Below are positions 45,709 to 54,477 of a DNA stretch of 63,488 nucleotides, piece by piece. Made by a program: the position numbers and the translations under genes. The stretch is from Acidobacteriota bacterium. Its GTDB lineage: Bacteria; Acidobacteriota; Terriglobia; Bryobacterales; Bryobacteraceae. Below the pieces are notes generated by a model. It saw only the letters and a program-made list of their open reading frames with translations. It was not told the origin of the DNA and did not search any database. The first letter of the stretch is position 1, and each line of letters opens with the position of its first letter. The stretch spans positions 1 through 63,488 of the forward strand of contig JACQZR010000263.1 in assembly GCA_016213775.1 (NCBI GenBank), given 5' to 3'.

Positions 45709-47640
45709 TCACTCCACTGCAGGCAGGAGTACGCTGAAGACGCTGCCCTCGCCCGGGACACTTTCAACCGCGATCGCGCCGTGGTGTGCGGCCACGATTT
45801 GTTCCGCAATGGCCAGACCGATCCCGGCGCCGCGGATACTGCGCGACTTGGCCCCTGCACCGCGCACGAACTTCTCAAAGATCTGCTTCTGTTCCGCGGG
45901 GGGAATCCCTATGCCGCTGTCACGAATTCGAATTACCGCCCGGCATCCCTCGCGCGCCAGCCCGACCCAAACGTGGCGGCACTCGGGCGAGTACTTTACG
46001 GCATTCTCGAGCAAGTTCCACAGCACGCACGTGAGGGCTGCCCGGTCGCAGCGCACGCGCGGCCGCTGTGTATCTCCGTTGTCCAACTCGATCTGGTACT
46101 GCCGGGCATCGGCGCTCTTGCGAAACTCGGCGACCACGGTTGCCAGCAACTCCGCCGCGTCGAGAGTCTCCATGCGGAACTCGATCGCGCCCGCTTCCAT
46201 GCGCCCGAAACTCAACAGCCCTTCCACAAGTCGATGCAGCCGCTCGCTTTCGGCGGCCATGGCGCGGTAGAACTCCCCGCGCTCCTGGTCATCGCGGGCA
46301 CGACCGCTGACCAGCATTTCACTCAACTGCCGCAGCGCGGTGATGGGCGTGCGGAACTCGTGCGAGATGGAGGCAACGAAGTCCGATTGGAGCTTGCCCA
46401 CTTCCAGCTCGCGGGCGGCTGCGCGCCCGATGAAGTAGACTCCGGCGAGAACGAGCAGAACCAACGTGAGGAGTGCCGTCAGCATCAGGCGGTTGCGAGC
46501 TGGCAACGCGCCTGAGCCTACGGGTACCGAAGCGTGGAGGGTCCAGGGCAGATGCGTGGCAGCGGCGAGGCGGACGGTCTGCGGGACGGTGGCTTGCGCG
46601 GCTGCTCCGGCCACAATGCGCCCTTCGGGATCGGACAGCGCGATACGTACACCCAGCCGTGCGTTCAGCCAGTTCGCTTCGATGTGACGCCGGCCGAGGG
46701 CTGCGACCGCCGTCCGTTCCACTCCGGTTCGCCATACCAGCAGGATGGGGGTGTTCTCGTGCCAGACGATGCGGCGGCCTCCGCCACCGGCGCCGCGGTT
46801 CGCCCAAGCCTCTTCAGCGGCGACAGCGAGGGCTACGGTTTCGGGCGGATCGGGGGGCGTCGCCGTGCCCGCCCGGCCGCAGGCTTCGTTGCGATAGAAC
46901 GCGTACGCGCGGCGGCTCAGCGGCCATTTGCCGGAGCGCAAGCCTTCACACAACGCCGCACCTTCTCGTTGGAGAGAATCGCGGTCGGACCGCGCCTCAA
47001 AGATGAGGATCCGGCCCTCGCCAGCGGCGATTTCGGCCGGAATCCCCAGGACGGGAAGCGACCGGAATTGCGCCAGATCCCGGTAGGCGGCGAGCGAGGT
47101 GTCAGGGTCGCCGCTTTTCCACAGACAGCGCGCCAGCCGCAACTGCGCTTCGGCGCGGACCGCGCGATCCGCATGGCGGGTCAGTGGCCGCAGCACCGCA
47201 ATGGCATCACGGAGAGTCTCGCGCCGGAACTCGAGCGCATCGGCCTCGGCAAAGAGTGCCAATACGGCGGAAGGCGGCCGCGCGGCGTCCGGCACAAAGA
47301 GCAGGCGGCGCTCGGGGTAGACGTCCATGCCGCTCGCACCGAGTACGAGAAGCACGCTGCCGGCCGTCAGCCTATTGGCGAATGCCCCGGCCGCCACCGT
47401 AAGATCGGAGTTTAATGCCGCGCTCAGTGCCGTGAGCCGCTCCTCGGTGCGGGAGAGTTGCTGCTGTAACGAAGCGACGGCAAGATCGGCGGCGTCGTCG
47501 CACTGCTCTCGAAGGCGCTGCCCGGCCAGCGCGCGGTCCTGGCGCAACAACTGGACGCCCATCCATACCATCGCGGCGACCAGCACCAGAACCGTGGCGA
47601 AGAACGTTGGCAAAAGATGCCTTTTGGGCTGCGGGGCCAT
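45709..47640 (-). CDS. Sensor histidine kinase with large helical extracytoplasmic domain, module 1
   Basis: The 643-residue product has a first membrane helix (about 9-31) and a periplasmic region of some 360 residues. That region contains TPR-like helices (AQLRLARCLWKSGDPDTSLAAYRDLAQ) and ends at a second helix (about 393-413). The kinase core follows: H-box SISHEFRTPITAL (about residue 424), N-box NLLENAVKYS, G1 RDSGIGIP and G2 GAGIGLAI. HAMP is absent or very short. It heads a leftward operon with the regulator and propeller protein. The signal is unknown. Confidence 0.9.
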   Translation of the reverse strand: MAPQPKRHLLPTFFATVLVLVAAMVWMGVQLLRQDRALAGQRLREQCDDAADLAVASLQQQLSRTEERLTALSAALNSDLTVAAGAFANRLTAGSVLLVLGASGMDVYPERRLLFVPDAARPPSAVLALFAEADALEFRRETLRDAIAVLRPLTRHADRAVRAEAQLRLARCLWKSGDPDTSLAAYRDLAQFRSLPVLGIPAEIAAGEGRILIFEARSDRDSLQREGAALCEGLRSGKWPLSRRAYAFYRNEACGRAGTATPPDPPETVALAVAAEEAWANRGAGGGGRRIVWHENTPILLVWRTGVERTAVAALGRRHIEANWLNARLGVRIALSDPEGRIVAGAAAQATVPQTVRLAAATHLPWTLHASVPVGSGALPARNRLMLTALLTLVLLVLAGVYFIGRAAARELEVGKLQSDFVASISHEFRTPITALRQLSEMLVSGRARDDQERGEFYRAMAAESERLHRLVEGLLSFGRMEAGAIEFRMETLDAAELLATVVAEFRKSADARQYQIELDNGDTQRPRVRCDRAALTCVLWNLLENAVKYSPECRHVWVGLAREGCRAVIRIRDSGIGIPPAEQKQIFEKFVRGAGAKSRSIRGAGIGLAIAEQIVAAHHGAIAVESVPGEGSVFSVLLPAVE

Positions 47641-47786
47641 GCGGGAGTATTCCCATGCCGATTATAGTGTCGTTTACGTCTTGTTCCTATCCCGTTTCTG
47701 TGTGTTTTTGGTCGCGGCGATGCGGATGCGAGGGTTCTAAAGCACTACTCATGCGAGGTTTTGACGGCGACAGTAAACGAAGCGCG

Positions 47787-48131
47787 TCAACCGCCCCCGC
47801 CAAGGATCCGGTCGAGCACGGCAACCAGCAGGGGCAGGTCCTCCCGTACGATCCGCCAGATGATCGTGTGGTCCACGTCGTCGTAAGCATGAATCAGGCG
47901 GTTTCTCAAGCCGCTCATCGCCGCCCACGGCACGTCGGGATGACGCCCCTGTTCCTCGCGTGGGACGCGGTTTGCCGCCTCACCAATGATCTCCAGCAGG
48001 CGTGTCAACGCCAGTGCAAATGTCCGGTCAGTGTCCAACTCCTCGCGCGATCGTGATTGCACCATCCGAATCGCCTCAGCAGCGTGATCTCTCATCTGCC
48101 GTAATGCAACGGCCGGATCACGCAGCGGCAT
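47787..48131 (-). CDS. hepT: HepT-like HEPN toxin
   Basis: The 114-residue product is a DUF86/HepT helical bundle with the HEPN catalytic motif R-x4-H-x-Y visible as RNRLIHAY, and IVREDLPLLVAVL at the end. HepT is an RNase toxin silenced by its MntA partner through AMPylation of the Tyr. The gene overlaps mntA by 14 bases downstream of it. The frame and motif are intact, so this is the only complete toxin-antitoxin pair in the window. Confidence 0.88.
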   Translation of the reverse strand: MPLRDPAVALRQMRDHAAEAIRMVQSRSREELDTDRTFALALTRLLEIIGEAANRVPREEQGRHPDVPWAAMSGLRNRLIHAYDDVDHTIIWRIVREDLPLLVAVLDRILGGGG

Positions 48132-48414
48132 ACAATAGTTCGGCGCCTGACAAAGCAGTCGCGCGGATATGACGGCTCAGGAAGTCCTTGGTGTGCAGGT
48201 CTGCTTTGCGGCCCATCAAGGTTGTGAGCTCTGCCTCGAAGGTGAAGAAGGCCAGACCAGGCTCGTGTCCGGGCGTGAATTCGACTAGGACATCAATGTC
48301 GCTTGCAGGGCCAAAGTCATCACGCAAAACACTGCCGAACAAGAACAATCGTTGGACGTGGTACCGGCGGCACAACTTCGCCAAGTGCACAGGGTCGGCA
48401 TGTACCCGCTGCAT
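48118..48414 (-). CDS. mntA: MntA-type minimal nucleotidyltransferase antitoxin
   Basis: From ATG 48414 the 98-residue product has the nucleotidyltransferase signature G-S-x10-D-x-D (FGSVLRDDFGPASDIDVLVEF) and the family's C-terminal helix. MntA proteins transfer AMP groups to the HepT tyrosine, disabling the toxin. The frame is open upstream to 48609, but the core begins at MQRVHADPV. It overlaps hepT. Confidence 0.88.
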   Translation of the reverse strand: MQRVHADPVHLAKLCRRYHVQRLFLFGSVLRDDFGPASDIDVLVEFTPGHEPGLAFFTFEAELTTLMGRKADLHTKDFLSRHIRATALSGAELLYAAA

Positions 48415-48488
48415 AATAACGCTTTCCACAGCTTCTATTATGCAACTCCGGCGAGTCGGATCTGAATGGAACGCACCAATCCCTGACG

Positions 48489-48798
48489 CTACAACTCCAA
48501 CAGCCTCTTCAGAATCGTCTCTACTTTGCGGAGAGTCGAGATTGGCAACCTGCCGATTCGGCCCCCTGCGCGGAAGCGGCGGATGTCTGCCTTGCCAATC
48601 TGATCGCACTCGATGCGGCTCGGCTTGGTCAGGCCTCCTTCACCGGCAGGAACGTCCACATGAATTCGCAACGGCGGGCTCGATCTGGAAATCGGGACGT
48701 TCGTCGCGGACCTCGTTTCCGATTGACGGTGAAAAGTCTACCCACCACACCTCTCCGCGACGCGGCCGTGGGGTTGAAGCCGGGTGCGCAGGCTTCAC
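48489..48798 (-). pseudogene. mazF-type toxin with internal deletion and frameshift
   Basis: GTG 48798 overlaps the antitoxin stop (GTGA) and gives PRPRRGEVWWVDFSPSIGNEVRDERP, the MazF N-terminus. The frame then runs off at about PAVANSCGRSCR and stops. In another frame, RIHVDVPAGEGGLTKPSRI to the TAG at 48489 is the MazF C-terminus (PAGEGGLTKPS-K, DQI, RIGRL). The central strands of some 25-30 residues between RP and VDVPAGEGG are lost. The toxin cannot be whole. Confidence 0.8.
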
Positions 48799-49049
48799 GG
48801 CCTCGCCTTTATCCCGTCGGACGAAGTGCCCGCATAGCGGTCCCGCTCGGCGCGCTCCTCGGGGTGGGACGCGAGGTAGGCCTGTGCCTCCTCTTCGAAT
48901 CCTTCCCAAAATACTCTGTGTTCGAGTTGGTCGAGCGCCCGATCAATTACCTCCTGCTGGCTGGTGGCCTTCAATTCCGTAGCCAGAGCCGCCACACGCT
49001 TTCTGTTGGACGGCGAGACGCGGACGGAACTCCCGGATAAGCGATCCAT
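48795..49049 (-). CDS. MazE/RHH-type antitoxin
   Basis: The 84-residue product MDRLSGSSVRVSPSNRKRVA... has a ribbon-helix-helix-like N-terminus. Its helix SQQEVIDRALDQLEHRVFWEGFEEEAQAYLASHPEE is the usual toxin-binding arm of antitoxins that precede this MazF group. It is intact and overlaps the toxin remnant by four bases. Confidence 0.75.
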   Translation of the reverse strand: MDRLSGSSVRVSPSNRKRVAALATELKATSQQEVIDRALDQLEHRVFWEGFEEEAQAYLASHPEERAERDRYAGTSSDGIKARP

Positions 49050-49137
49050 GTCTCTAGCTTAAAGCATGCATTTGATGCACGCATCGGCTGCAATGCTGCT
49101 TGTCAAGGCAAGCCATTGGAATTGGTTCGATGCGCAG

Positions 49138-49530
49138 TTAGTGACAGAATGGTGGCTGCTCACGCGCCGGGCGCAGATCCGCCCGCTTCAGCCAGTTCAT
49201 CAGGAATAACGCAGCCACGACGAACAACGGTCCGGCGATCAACGCCTGATCCGGCAGCCTGAGATGAGTCTGCGTATTGGCCCAGATCAGGTGCAGCACC
49301 GCCATTGCGGAATAAGTCACCGCGCCAACCCACTCCCAACGCCACGCGACAGCGAGAATGGCGAATAGGACAAAAACCGGAATGAGGTGCATGAAGAGTG
49401 CGGCCAGAATCCGCCAGAAGCTTTGATTCCCCTGGAAAACATCAAGAGCGAAGATGCTCGCAAACAGTCCGAATGCGATGCATAGAAGCCTTGGCGCCCA
49501 GAAGAGCGCCTTTCTTGCAGGTGCGGTCAT
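49138..49530 (-). CDS. Four-helix membrane protein
   Basis: The 130-residue product has four membrane helices (APRLLCIAFGLFASIFALDVF, ILAALFMHLIPVFVLFAILAVAW, AVTYSAMAVLHLIW and a last one ending FLMNWLKRADLRPAREQPPF). It resembles small uncharacterised inner-membrane proteins widespread in bacteria. No motif points to a function. It lies between module 2's propeller gene and the antitoxin, same strand. Confidence 0.6.
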   Translation of the reverse strand: MTAPARKALFWAPRLLCIAFGLFASIFALDVFQGNQSFWRILAALFMHLIPVFVLFAILAVAWRWEWVGAVTYSAMAVLHLIWANTQTHLRLPDQALIAGPLFVVAALFLMNWLKRADLRPAREQPPFCH

Positions 49531-49610
49531 GCTGGTACCCTGCTGTCATTCTATACCGGTCACCGAAGGCCTGCAAAAGAATACAGAGTACCAGCACAGG
49601 GTGAGTGGAT

Positions 49611-51671
49611 CTACTTAGTGGTCTTCGGGAGGAAATTCTCCAACGCCCAGTTTTCACCCGCGGATCCCCCGTCGCTCACCGCCACGTATATTAGCTGTCG
49701 GCCGCTCGGATGTACACGCAGTGCCCGAAAACCCTGAGGAAACCGCACCAGTCCATCCGCCGACGCCGAGAGACCGATCGGCTGCGGCTCTCCACCCTCT
49801 ACCAGCACTCTCATGATTTTGCTTGAATTAAGCATGTTAATTCTGTCAAATGGACCGAATATTATATATCGTCCATCGGGTGTCCACGTGATCTCTGCGC
49901 CCTGATATCCCGCACCCCGGTACACCTCTCGCCTTGGACCACCGGTGGCAGGCATCAGTTCGATCACCAGCTCTTTTCCATCGGGGCGGGATATCGCCAG
50001 TTGATTGCCATCTTGGGATAGTGAGGCTAACAAGCCTCGCCCCACCGCCAATTCGCGCTCCTGTCCCGTTTCGATGTCCCAAGCAACCACATGGTTTCTA
50101 GCTCCCATCCTGTTCAGAATGATGGTCCGCCCGTCCGGTGAGAAGCCGCTCGGCACACCCATCACTTCACCCGCTGGGCGTGGGAGCGGAGACGATGTTC
50201 CATTGGCCATATCCACTCTGTAGAGCCCTCTTCCGTCCTTGGAGTGCACTGCCAGAACAAGTGCCGACCGTCCATCCGGAAACGCACACGCCCACTCTAG
50301 CTCGGAGATGCTGCCCGCCATGGAGAGAACTCTTTCTTCGCCCGACTCAACGGCCTGAAGCATCCAGACCGGGGTCGATCTCTCGCTCTGAGCTTGGTAA
50401 ACAAGCCACCGCCCATCCCCGGAGAATGACGGACTCCCGGATGCCCCCCCTTTCCGCGCGACGAACGACGACGCCCCTGCCACTTTCCCTGAGTCGGGAT
50501 CGTACATAACGCGCAGAAGCTGTTTTATCCCACCTCTTGCCAGATGGTAGTAGTAAGTGCCGTCGCGGGTGATGGGTCCCGTAGGCCAAGCCGTGGTGTG
50601 TCCTGCCGCCATCGCGCCCAGACCGGTCTTCAACAGTTCGGGAAACCCCGACGGCTTTCCACCGGCGATTCGGAGTAGCCAAAGGTCGACGTTCATTCCT
50701 GGCGCCCTCCGGTCGCTCAAGAACACGACTCCAGTGCCGTCCGGCATCCAGAGAGGACATGCCATGTACGATTGCCCGTCGAATACAAGCGTCTCGCTCC
50801 TGTCCTCGATCCGCAGGAGCCAAAGTTGATCCCCGGCGGGATCCTGGCGCGCCCTCTTTAGAAAGACGACGCTCCGTCCGTCAGGCGAGAGTTGCGGGTA
50901 TACGAACTGCTTGCCCTCCCATAGAATCGTGGCTACACCGTCGCTTGCGGAGACGGTCATAAGACGGCTCCGATCCTGGGCTGACACCGTCAGCACGACT
51001 CTCTTGCTGTCCGGGAGCCACTGCGGTGAATGCGCTCGCCAGTCCTTCTCCGCCTTCCAAAGCAGGCGTTCACCAAACCCATCCACGCCAACGATGTACA
51101 ATTCGCGGACTCCTTCTCTCCCCCGAAGGAAGGCCACTTGCCGGCCGTCTGGAGACACCGTGGCGCCATACCAGACGTCCGTCGCGATTCGCTGGACTCG
51201 ACCGGACTGCATGTCGCGCAGGTCAACGTCGCCGTTTATTGCGTATCGGAGCAGGAAACGGCCATCCGCTGACGGGCTCACCCAGCCGTCTAACCAACTG
51301 TCTTTCCCAATTATGCGTGTAGTCGGTCCCGACGCCGTCTTCCCGATCACCGCCAGCCGCGCCCGCGCCACGTCCACTGACTCCTTCTGATCGGCGAACT
51401 CCCGCACCACGCGCTCAAACGCCTTACGCGCTTCCGCATCACCCAGTTTGTCGTGACATTCTCCAATCCTCACTAGAGCCTGCGCGGCGAGCTTGCGATC
51501 GCCCGCATGCTCCTTCACCACACGCTCATAGAACTTGATCGCGCCGCGGTAATCGCCCTCCGCGCGCTCCTTGGCAAGACCTTTTTCAAACACGCTATTC
51601 GCTCGCTCCGCGGCCAATAGCGGCGCCGCAAAAGCAAGGACGCCCAGCACCAGCACATGAATCCGTTTCAT
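49611..51671 (-). CDS. TPR plus TolB-like propeller protein, module 2
   Basis: The 686-residue product has a signal peptide (1-20), a TPR-like segment (ALVRIGECHDKLGDAEARKAFERVVREFADQKE) almost the same as in module 1, and PD40 propeller repeats: VSPDGRQVAFLRG, WLPDSKRVVLTV, LSPDGRSVVFLKRA, MPDGTGVVFLSDRR, FSGDGRWLVYQAQ, FSPDGRTIILNRM, WTPDGRYIIFGPFD. It is probably periplasmic. It is 106 bases after the response regulator of module 2. Outside the TPR segment it diverges from module 1. Confidence 0.82.
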   Translation of the reverse strand: MKRIHVLVLGVLAFAAPLLAAERANSVFEKGLAKERAEGDYRGAIKFYERVVKEHAGDRKLAAQALVRIGECHDKLGDAEARKAFERVVREFADQKESVDVARARLAVIGKTASGPTTRIIGKDSWLDGWVSPSADGRFLLRYAINGDVDLRDMQSGRVQRIATDVWYGATVSPDGRQVAFLRGREGVRELYIVGVDGFGERLLWKAEKDWRAHSPQWLPDSKRVVLTVSAQDRSRLMTVSASDGVATILWEGKQFVYPQLSPDGRSVVFLKRARQDPAGDQLWLLRIEDRSETLVFDGQSYMACPLWMPDGTGVVFLSDRRAPGMNVDLWLLRIAGGKPSGFPELLKTGLGAMAAGHTTAWPTGPITRDGTYYYHLARGGIKQLLRVMYDPDSGKVAGASSFVARKGGASGSPSFSGDGRWLVYQAQSERSTPVWMLQAVESGEERVLSMAGSISELEWACAFPDGRSALVLAVHSKDGRGLYRVDMANGTSSPLPRPAGEVMGVPSGFSPDGRTIILNRMGARNHVVAWDIETGQERELAVGRGLLASLSQDGNQLAISRPDGKELVIELMPATGGPRREVYRGAGYQGAEITWTPDGRYIIFGPFDRINMLNSSKIMRVLVEGGEPQPIGLSASADGLVRFPQGFRALRVHPSGRQLIYVAVSDGGSAGENWALENFLPKTTK

Positions 51672-51777
51672 GGAACTTTCTCCTTTCCGAACGCTTCCAC
51701 GCGTCCAGAATGCCGGAAAGGTGCGCGGCAGTTGTCACGGAACGCTTGCGCAATTGTCAAATCTTTATGAATCGCCT

Positions 51778-52458
51778 TCACGGCGTCCACCTGTACCCGA
51801 TACCGTGCACCGTAATCAAATGGCGCGGGTTCTTCGGATCGCGTTCCACTTTGGAGCGGAGATGGAACACATGAGTGTCCACGGTGCGCGTAGTGGGATA
51901 GTTCTCCAACCCCCACACTTCGTCCAGAAGCTCCTCTCTGCTCATCACGTCATCCGGCCGTGACACAAGCAGCCGGAGCAGTTGAAACTCCTTACGCGTC
52001 AGATCGAGCACATGCTCTCCTCTGCGCGCCTCGTACGTGCGGAAGTCGATGTGAACATCGTCGTAGCGCAGTTCATCGGGAGATGTGTTCGGCGGTTTGG
52101 CGCGGCGCAGCAGGGCGCGGACACGCGCGCTCAGTTCGCGAACGGAGAAGGGCTTCGTCAGATAATCGTCCGCCCCGAGATCCAAACCCACCACCCGGTC
52201 CGCCTCCTCGCCGCGTGCCGTCAACATCAGGATCAGCGTCGCCGCCCCATCCGATCGCAGCTTGCGGCATACGTCATAACCGCTCATGCGCGGCAGCATC
52301 AGGTCGAGGATGATGAGGTCGGGGTTCTGCTCTTTCGCCAGCCTGTAGCCCGATTCGCCATCTGCCGCCGTCAGCACTTCGTAGGACTCAAAGCGAAAAC
52401 CGTCGGCAAGCGCCCGCAGCAGCCCGGGCTCGTCTTCGACAATGAGAAGCCGGCTCAT
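51778..52458 (-). CDS. OmpR-family response regulator, module 2
   Basis: From ATG 52458 the 226-residue product has a receiver (MSRLLIVEDEPGLL; Asp in LIILDLMLPRMSG; TARGEE; GADDYLTKPF) and a winged helix (LDLTRKEFQLLRLLVSRPDDV...RTVDTHVFHLRSKVE...HGIGYRW). It overlaps the kinase stop by four bases (ATGA). It is the paralogue of the regulator at 45.0 kb. Confidence 0.92.
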   Translation of the reverse strand: MSRLLIVEDEPGLLRALADGFRFESYEVLTAADGESGYRLAKEQNPDLIILDLMLPRMSGYDVCRKLRSDGAATLILMLTARGEEADRVVGLDLGADDYLTKPFSVRELSARVRALLRRAKPPNTSPDELRYDDVHIDFRTYEARRGEHVLDLTRKEFQLLRLLVSRPDDVMSREELLDEVWGLENYPTTRTVDTHVFHLRSKVERDPKNPRHLITVHGIGYRWTP

Positions 52459-54167
52459 GCACCCTCCGCAATGGGTAGAAGAATGGAAAACACGCTGCCA
52501 TCGCCGGGCTTGCTTTCCACGGTCACGTTGCCTCCATGGGCCTGAACGACATGTGCCACCAGCGTCAACCCCAAGCCTGCGCCGGGCACATTGCCACCCA
52601 AAGCAGGCGAACGGTAGAAGCGTTCGAATACCTTGACCTGTTCTTCCGCTGCAATGCCCACCCCGTGGTCCTGTACGCGAATGACCGCCCGCGCGCCCTG
52701 GCGAATCACATTCACCTCGATCTCGCGCCGGTCCCCGGAGTATTTCATCGCATTGGTCAGCAGGTTCGTCACCGCTTGTTCCAGCGCCAGGCGGTCGCCC
52801 TGTACCGGCGGCACACGATCCACATTCATGCACAGTGCAAATCCACCCTGCACCAATGGATACTCCAGTGCACGCGCCGCGGACCGCACAATCTCCTCGA
52901 TCGCCACCGGTTGGAAGCGGTATGTCTTCTTGCCTTGCTCGATCCGCGAGAAGTCGAGCACGCCGTCGACAAGGCGGGTGAGCCGCTCGCTTTCACCGAC
53001 GATCGTCTTCAGATATTCCGAGGTGGCTTGTCCGCCTTCGACGCGTCCCATCTCCATCAGCTCCGCGCAGGCGCGAATCGTGGACACTGGCGTTTTCAGC
53101 TCATGCGAGACGCTGGAGACAAATTGTGCGCGGAGCGCGTTGAGCCTCGCCTCGCGCCGGGCGTCCCGGCTCATCAGCCAGGCGCTGAACGCGGTGACGG
53201 AAACCACCAGCATGAGCACGGCGAGATAGAACTCTCTCGAACGGCTGTTGGTGCGGAGCGCGGGCGGCATTGCCGCGAGGCGCAGTCCAGGCAAATTCTC
53301 GCCCAGCGTTTCGCCCGCCGCGGAGTCAAGCGCCCATCGGAATCCTTCCGCGAGCTTGATGGAGTCGAGCAACGGCTTCGCCCGCACCGCGATCAGCAGG
53401 CGGCTGGGGTCGCGGGGCTTTCCCGTCATGCCCACCAGCCACGGCGATTTCCCAAACAGCACCCACAGGGAATCCGCGCCGGTGTGCCCAAAACGAGGAA
53501 CCTCCGCGGCAAGGTGTCCGATCTCCTCCATCTCCTCGGCACGTGCCGCGGCCATTCGACGCATTACCGCATCCGCCGGAAGGCGATCCAGCAATTCCAG
53601 AATCAGGTAGGCGGCCGGCGCGGAGAGCCCTGGTGTTTCGAGTGCCTGTGAGAGGCACCGGACGATCTCGCGGCGTTCTTCGGCCGAAGCGCCTTCCACC
53701 AGACGCCTTGCGGCGTAAAGCGCGAACGGAACGCCGTATTCATCGGCCGCGCGCATCGACAGCATGCGGCGATTGAGCGCGCGGGCCGCGTTCTGCTGAC
53801 CTTCCTTTTGCAGGCCGAGCGCGCGTTGGAGCACCGCCTCGGCCTGCCGCGCTTCGGCCCTCACTTGGTTGCCGCTCTCCTCCCACGGGAGAACCAGAGT
53901 TCCACCAACCACCCTCGCCACGAACGCCACGGCGCCATCGCGCGGCAAGTCCCGCCCCGCGGCGGCTTGCAGCTTGATGCTCTCGAGTTTTGTGGTTAGT
54001 TCTTGCCGGATCAGACCTGCGGCACGCCGGCTCTCTTCGAACGTGCGCTTCTCCGCCAGTTCCTCCTCTTGACGCATGGAGCGGATCCCGAGTGCAACCA
54101 GCACGACAGAAGGCACAATCACCGCGCCAACGAACAACAAGGTCTGGCGGAGCCGCAAGGTACCCAC
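52455..54167 (-). CDS. Sensor histidine kinase with helical extracytoplasmic domain, module 2
   Basis: The 570-residue product from GTG 54167 has a first helix (TLLFVGAVIVPSVVLVALGI) and a mostly helical periplasmic region of about 290 residues (EAVLQRALGLQKEGQQNAARALNRR...). A second helix follows (LAVLMLVVSVTAFSAWLMS), then the kinase core with H-box VSSVSHELKTPVSTI, N-box NLLTNAMKYS, G1 QDHGVGIA and G2 GAGLGLTL. The frame is open to 54281, but the extra 38 residues have no membrane or domain character. It heads the second kinase-regulator-propeller operon. Confidence 0.88.
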   Translation of the reverse strand: MGTLRLRQTLLFVGAVIVPSVVLVALGIRSMRQEEELAEKRTFEESRRAAGLIRQELTTKLESIKLQAAAGRDLPRDGAVAFVARVVGGTLVLPWEESGNQVRAEARQAEAVLQRALGLQKEGQQNAARALNRRMLSMRAADEYGVPFALYAARRLVEGASAEERREIVRCLSQALETPGLSAPAAYLILELLDRLPADAVMRRMAAARAEEMEEIGHLAAEVPRFGHTGADSLWVLFGKSPWLVGMTGKPRDPSRLLIAVRAKPLLDSIKLAEGFRWALDSAAGETLGENLPGLRLAAMPPALRTNSRSREFYLAVLMLVVSVTAFSAWLMSRDARREARLNALRAQFVSSVSHELKTPVSTIRACAELMEMGRVEGGQATSEYLKTIVGESERLTRLVDGVLDFSRIEQGKKTYRFQPVAIEEIVRSAARALEYPLVQGGFALCMNVDRVPPVQGDRLALEQAVTNLLTNAMKYSGDRREIEVNVIRQGARAVIRVQDHGVGIAAEEQVKVFERFYRSPALGGNVPGAGLGLTLVAHVVQAHGGNVTVESKPGDGSVFSILLPIAEGA

Positions 54168-54342
54168 GGTGCCCTTATTGTAGGGCAACCACCGGACGGA
54201 GTTGTCAGGAGAATGTGAAGCGGCCGGCGCTCTCCCGACTCGCGACCCTCTGCTCAGCGGTCCCGAGCCGAGAACCGCCATCGGTAAAGTCAGCGGCCAC
54301 TACCGGCGCAAATCCTGGCTTCGGCCCGGCTTTCCAAGCAAG

Positions 54343-54411
54343 GGCCAGCCCATCCAGTTCCGCCTGGTCAACTTTAACGCCCTCAACCACACCCAGTTGG
54401 CCAGTCAATAA
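54343..54411 (+). pseudogene. C-terminal scrap of a TonB-dependent receptor
   Basis: Twenty-two codons, GQPIQFRLVNFNALNHTQL then ASQ stop, match the barrel end of receptor 2 (TIQFRLENFNALNHVQF at about 42353-42402). Upstream sequence no longer resembles a receptor. It is a relic of a third Oar-type receptor gene. Confidence 0.6.
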
Positions 54412-54477
54412 GTACCCATCTCCTATCTGAGCCTTCGCCCCCGCCGAAAGCGATATCCTATTTATTGGAGCATCCGC

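Noticed and set aside
54168-54281. 38-residue extension of the second kinase
   Set aside because: The extra residues have no membrane or domain character, and the first membrane helix begins just after GTG 54167.
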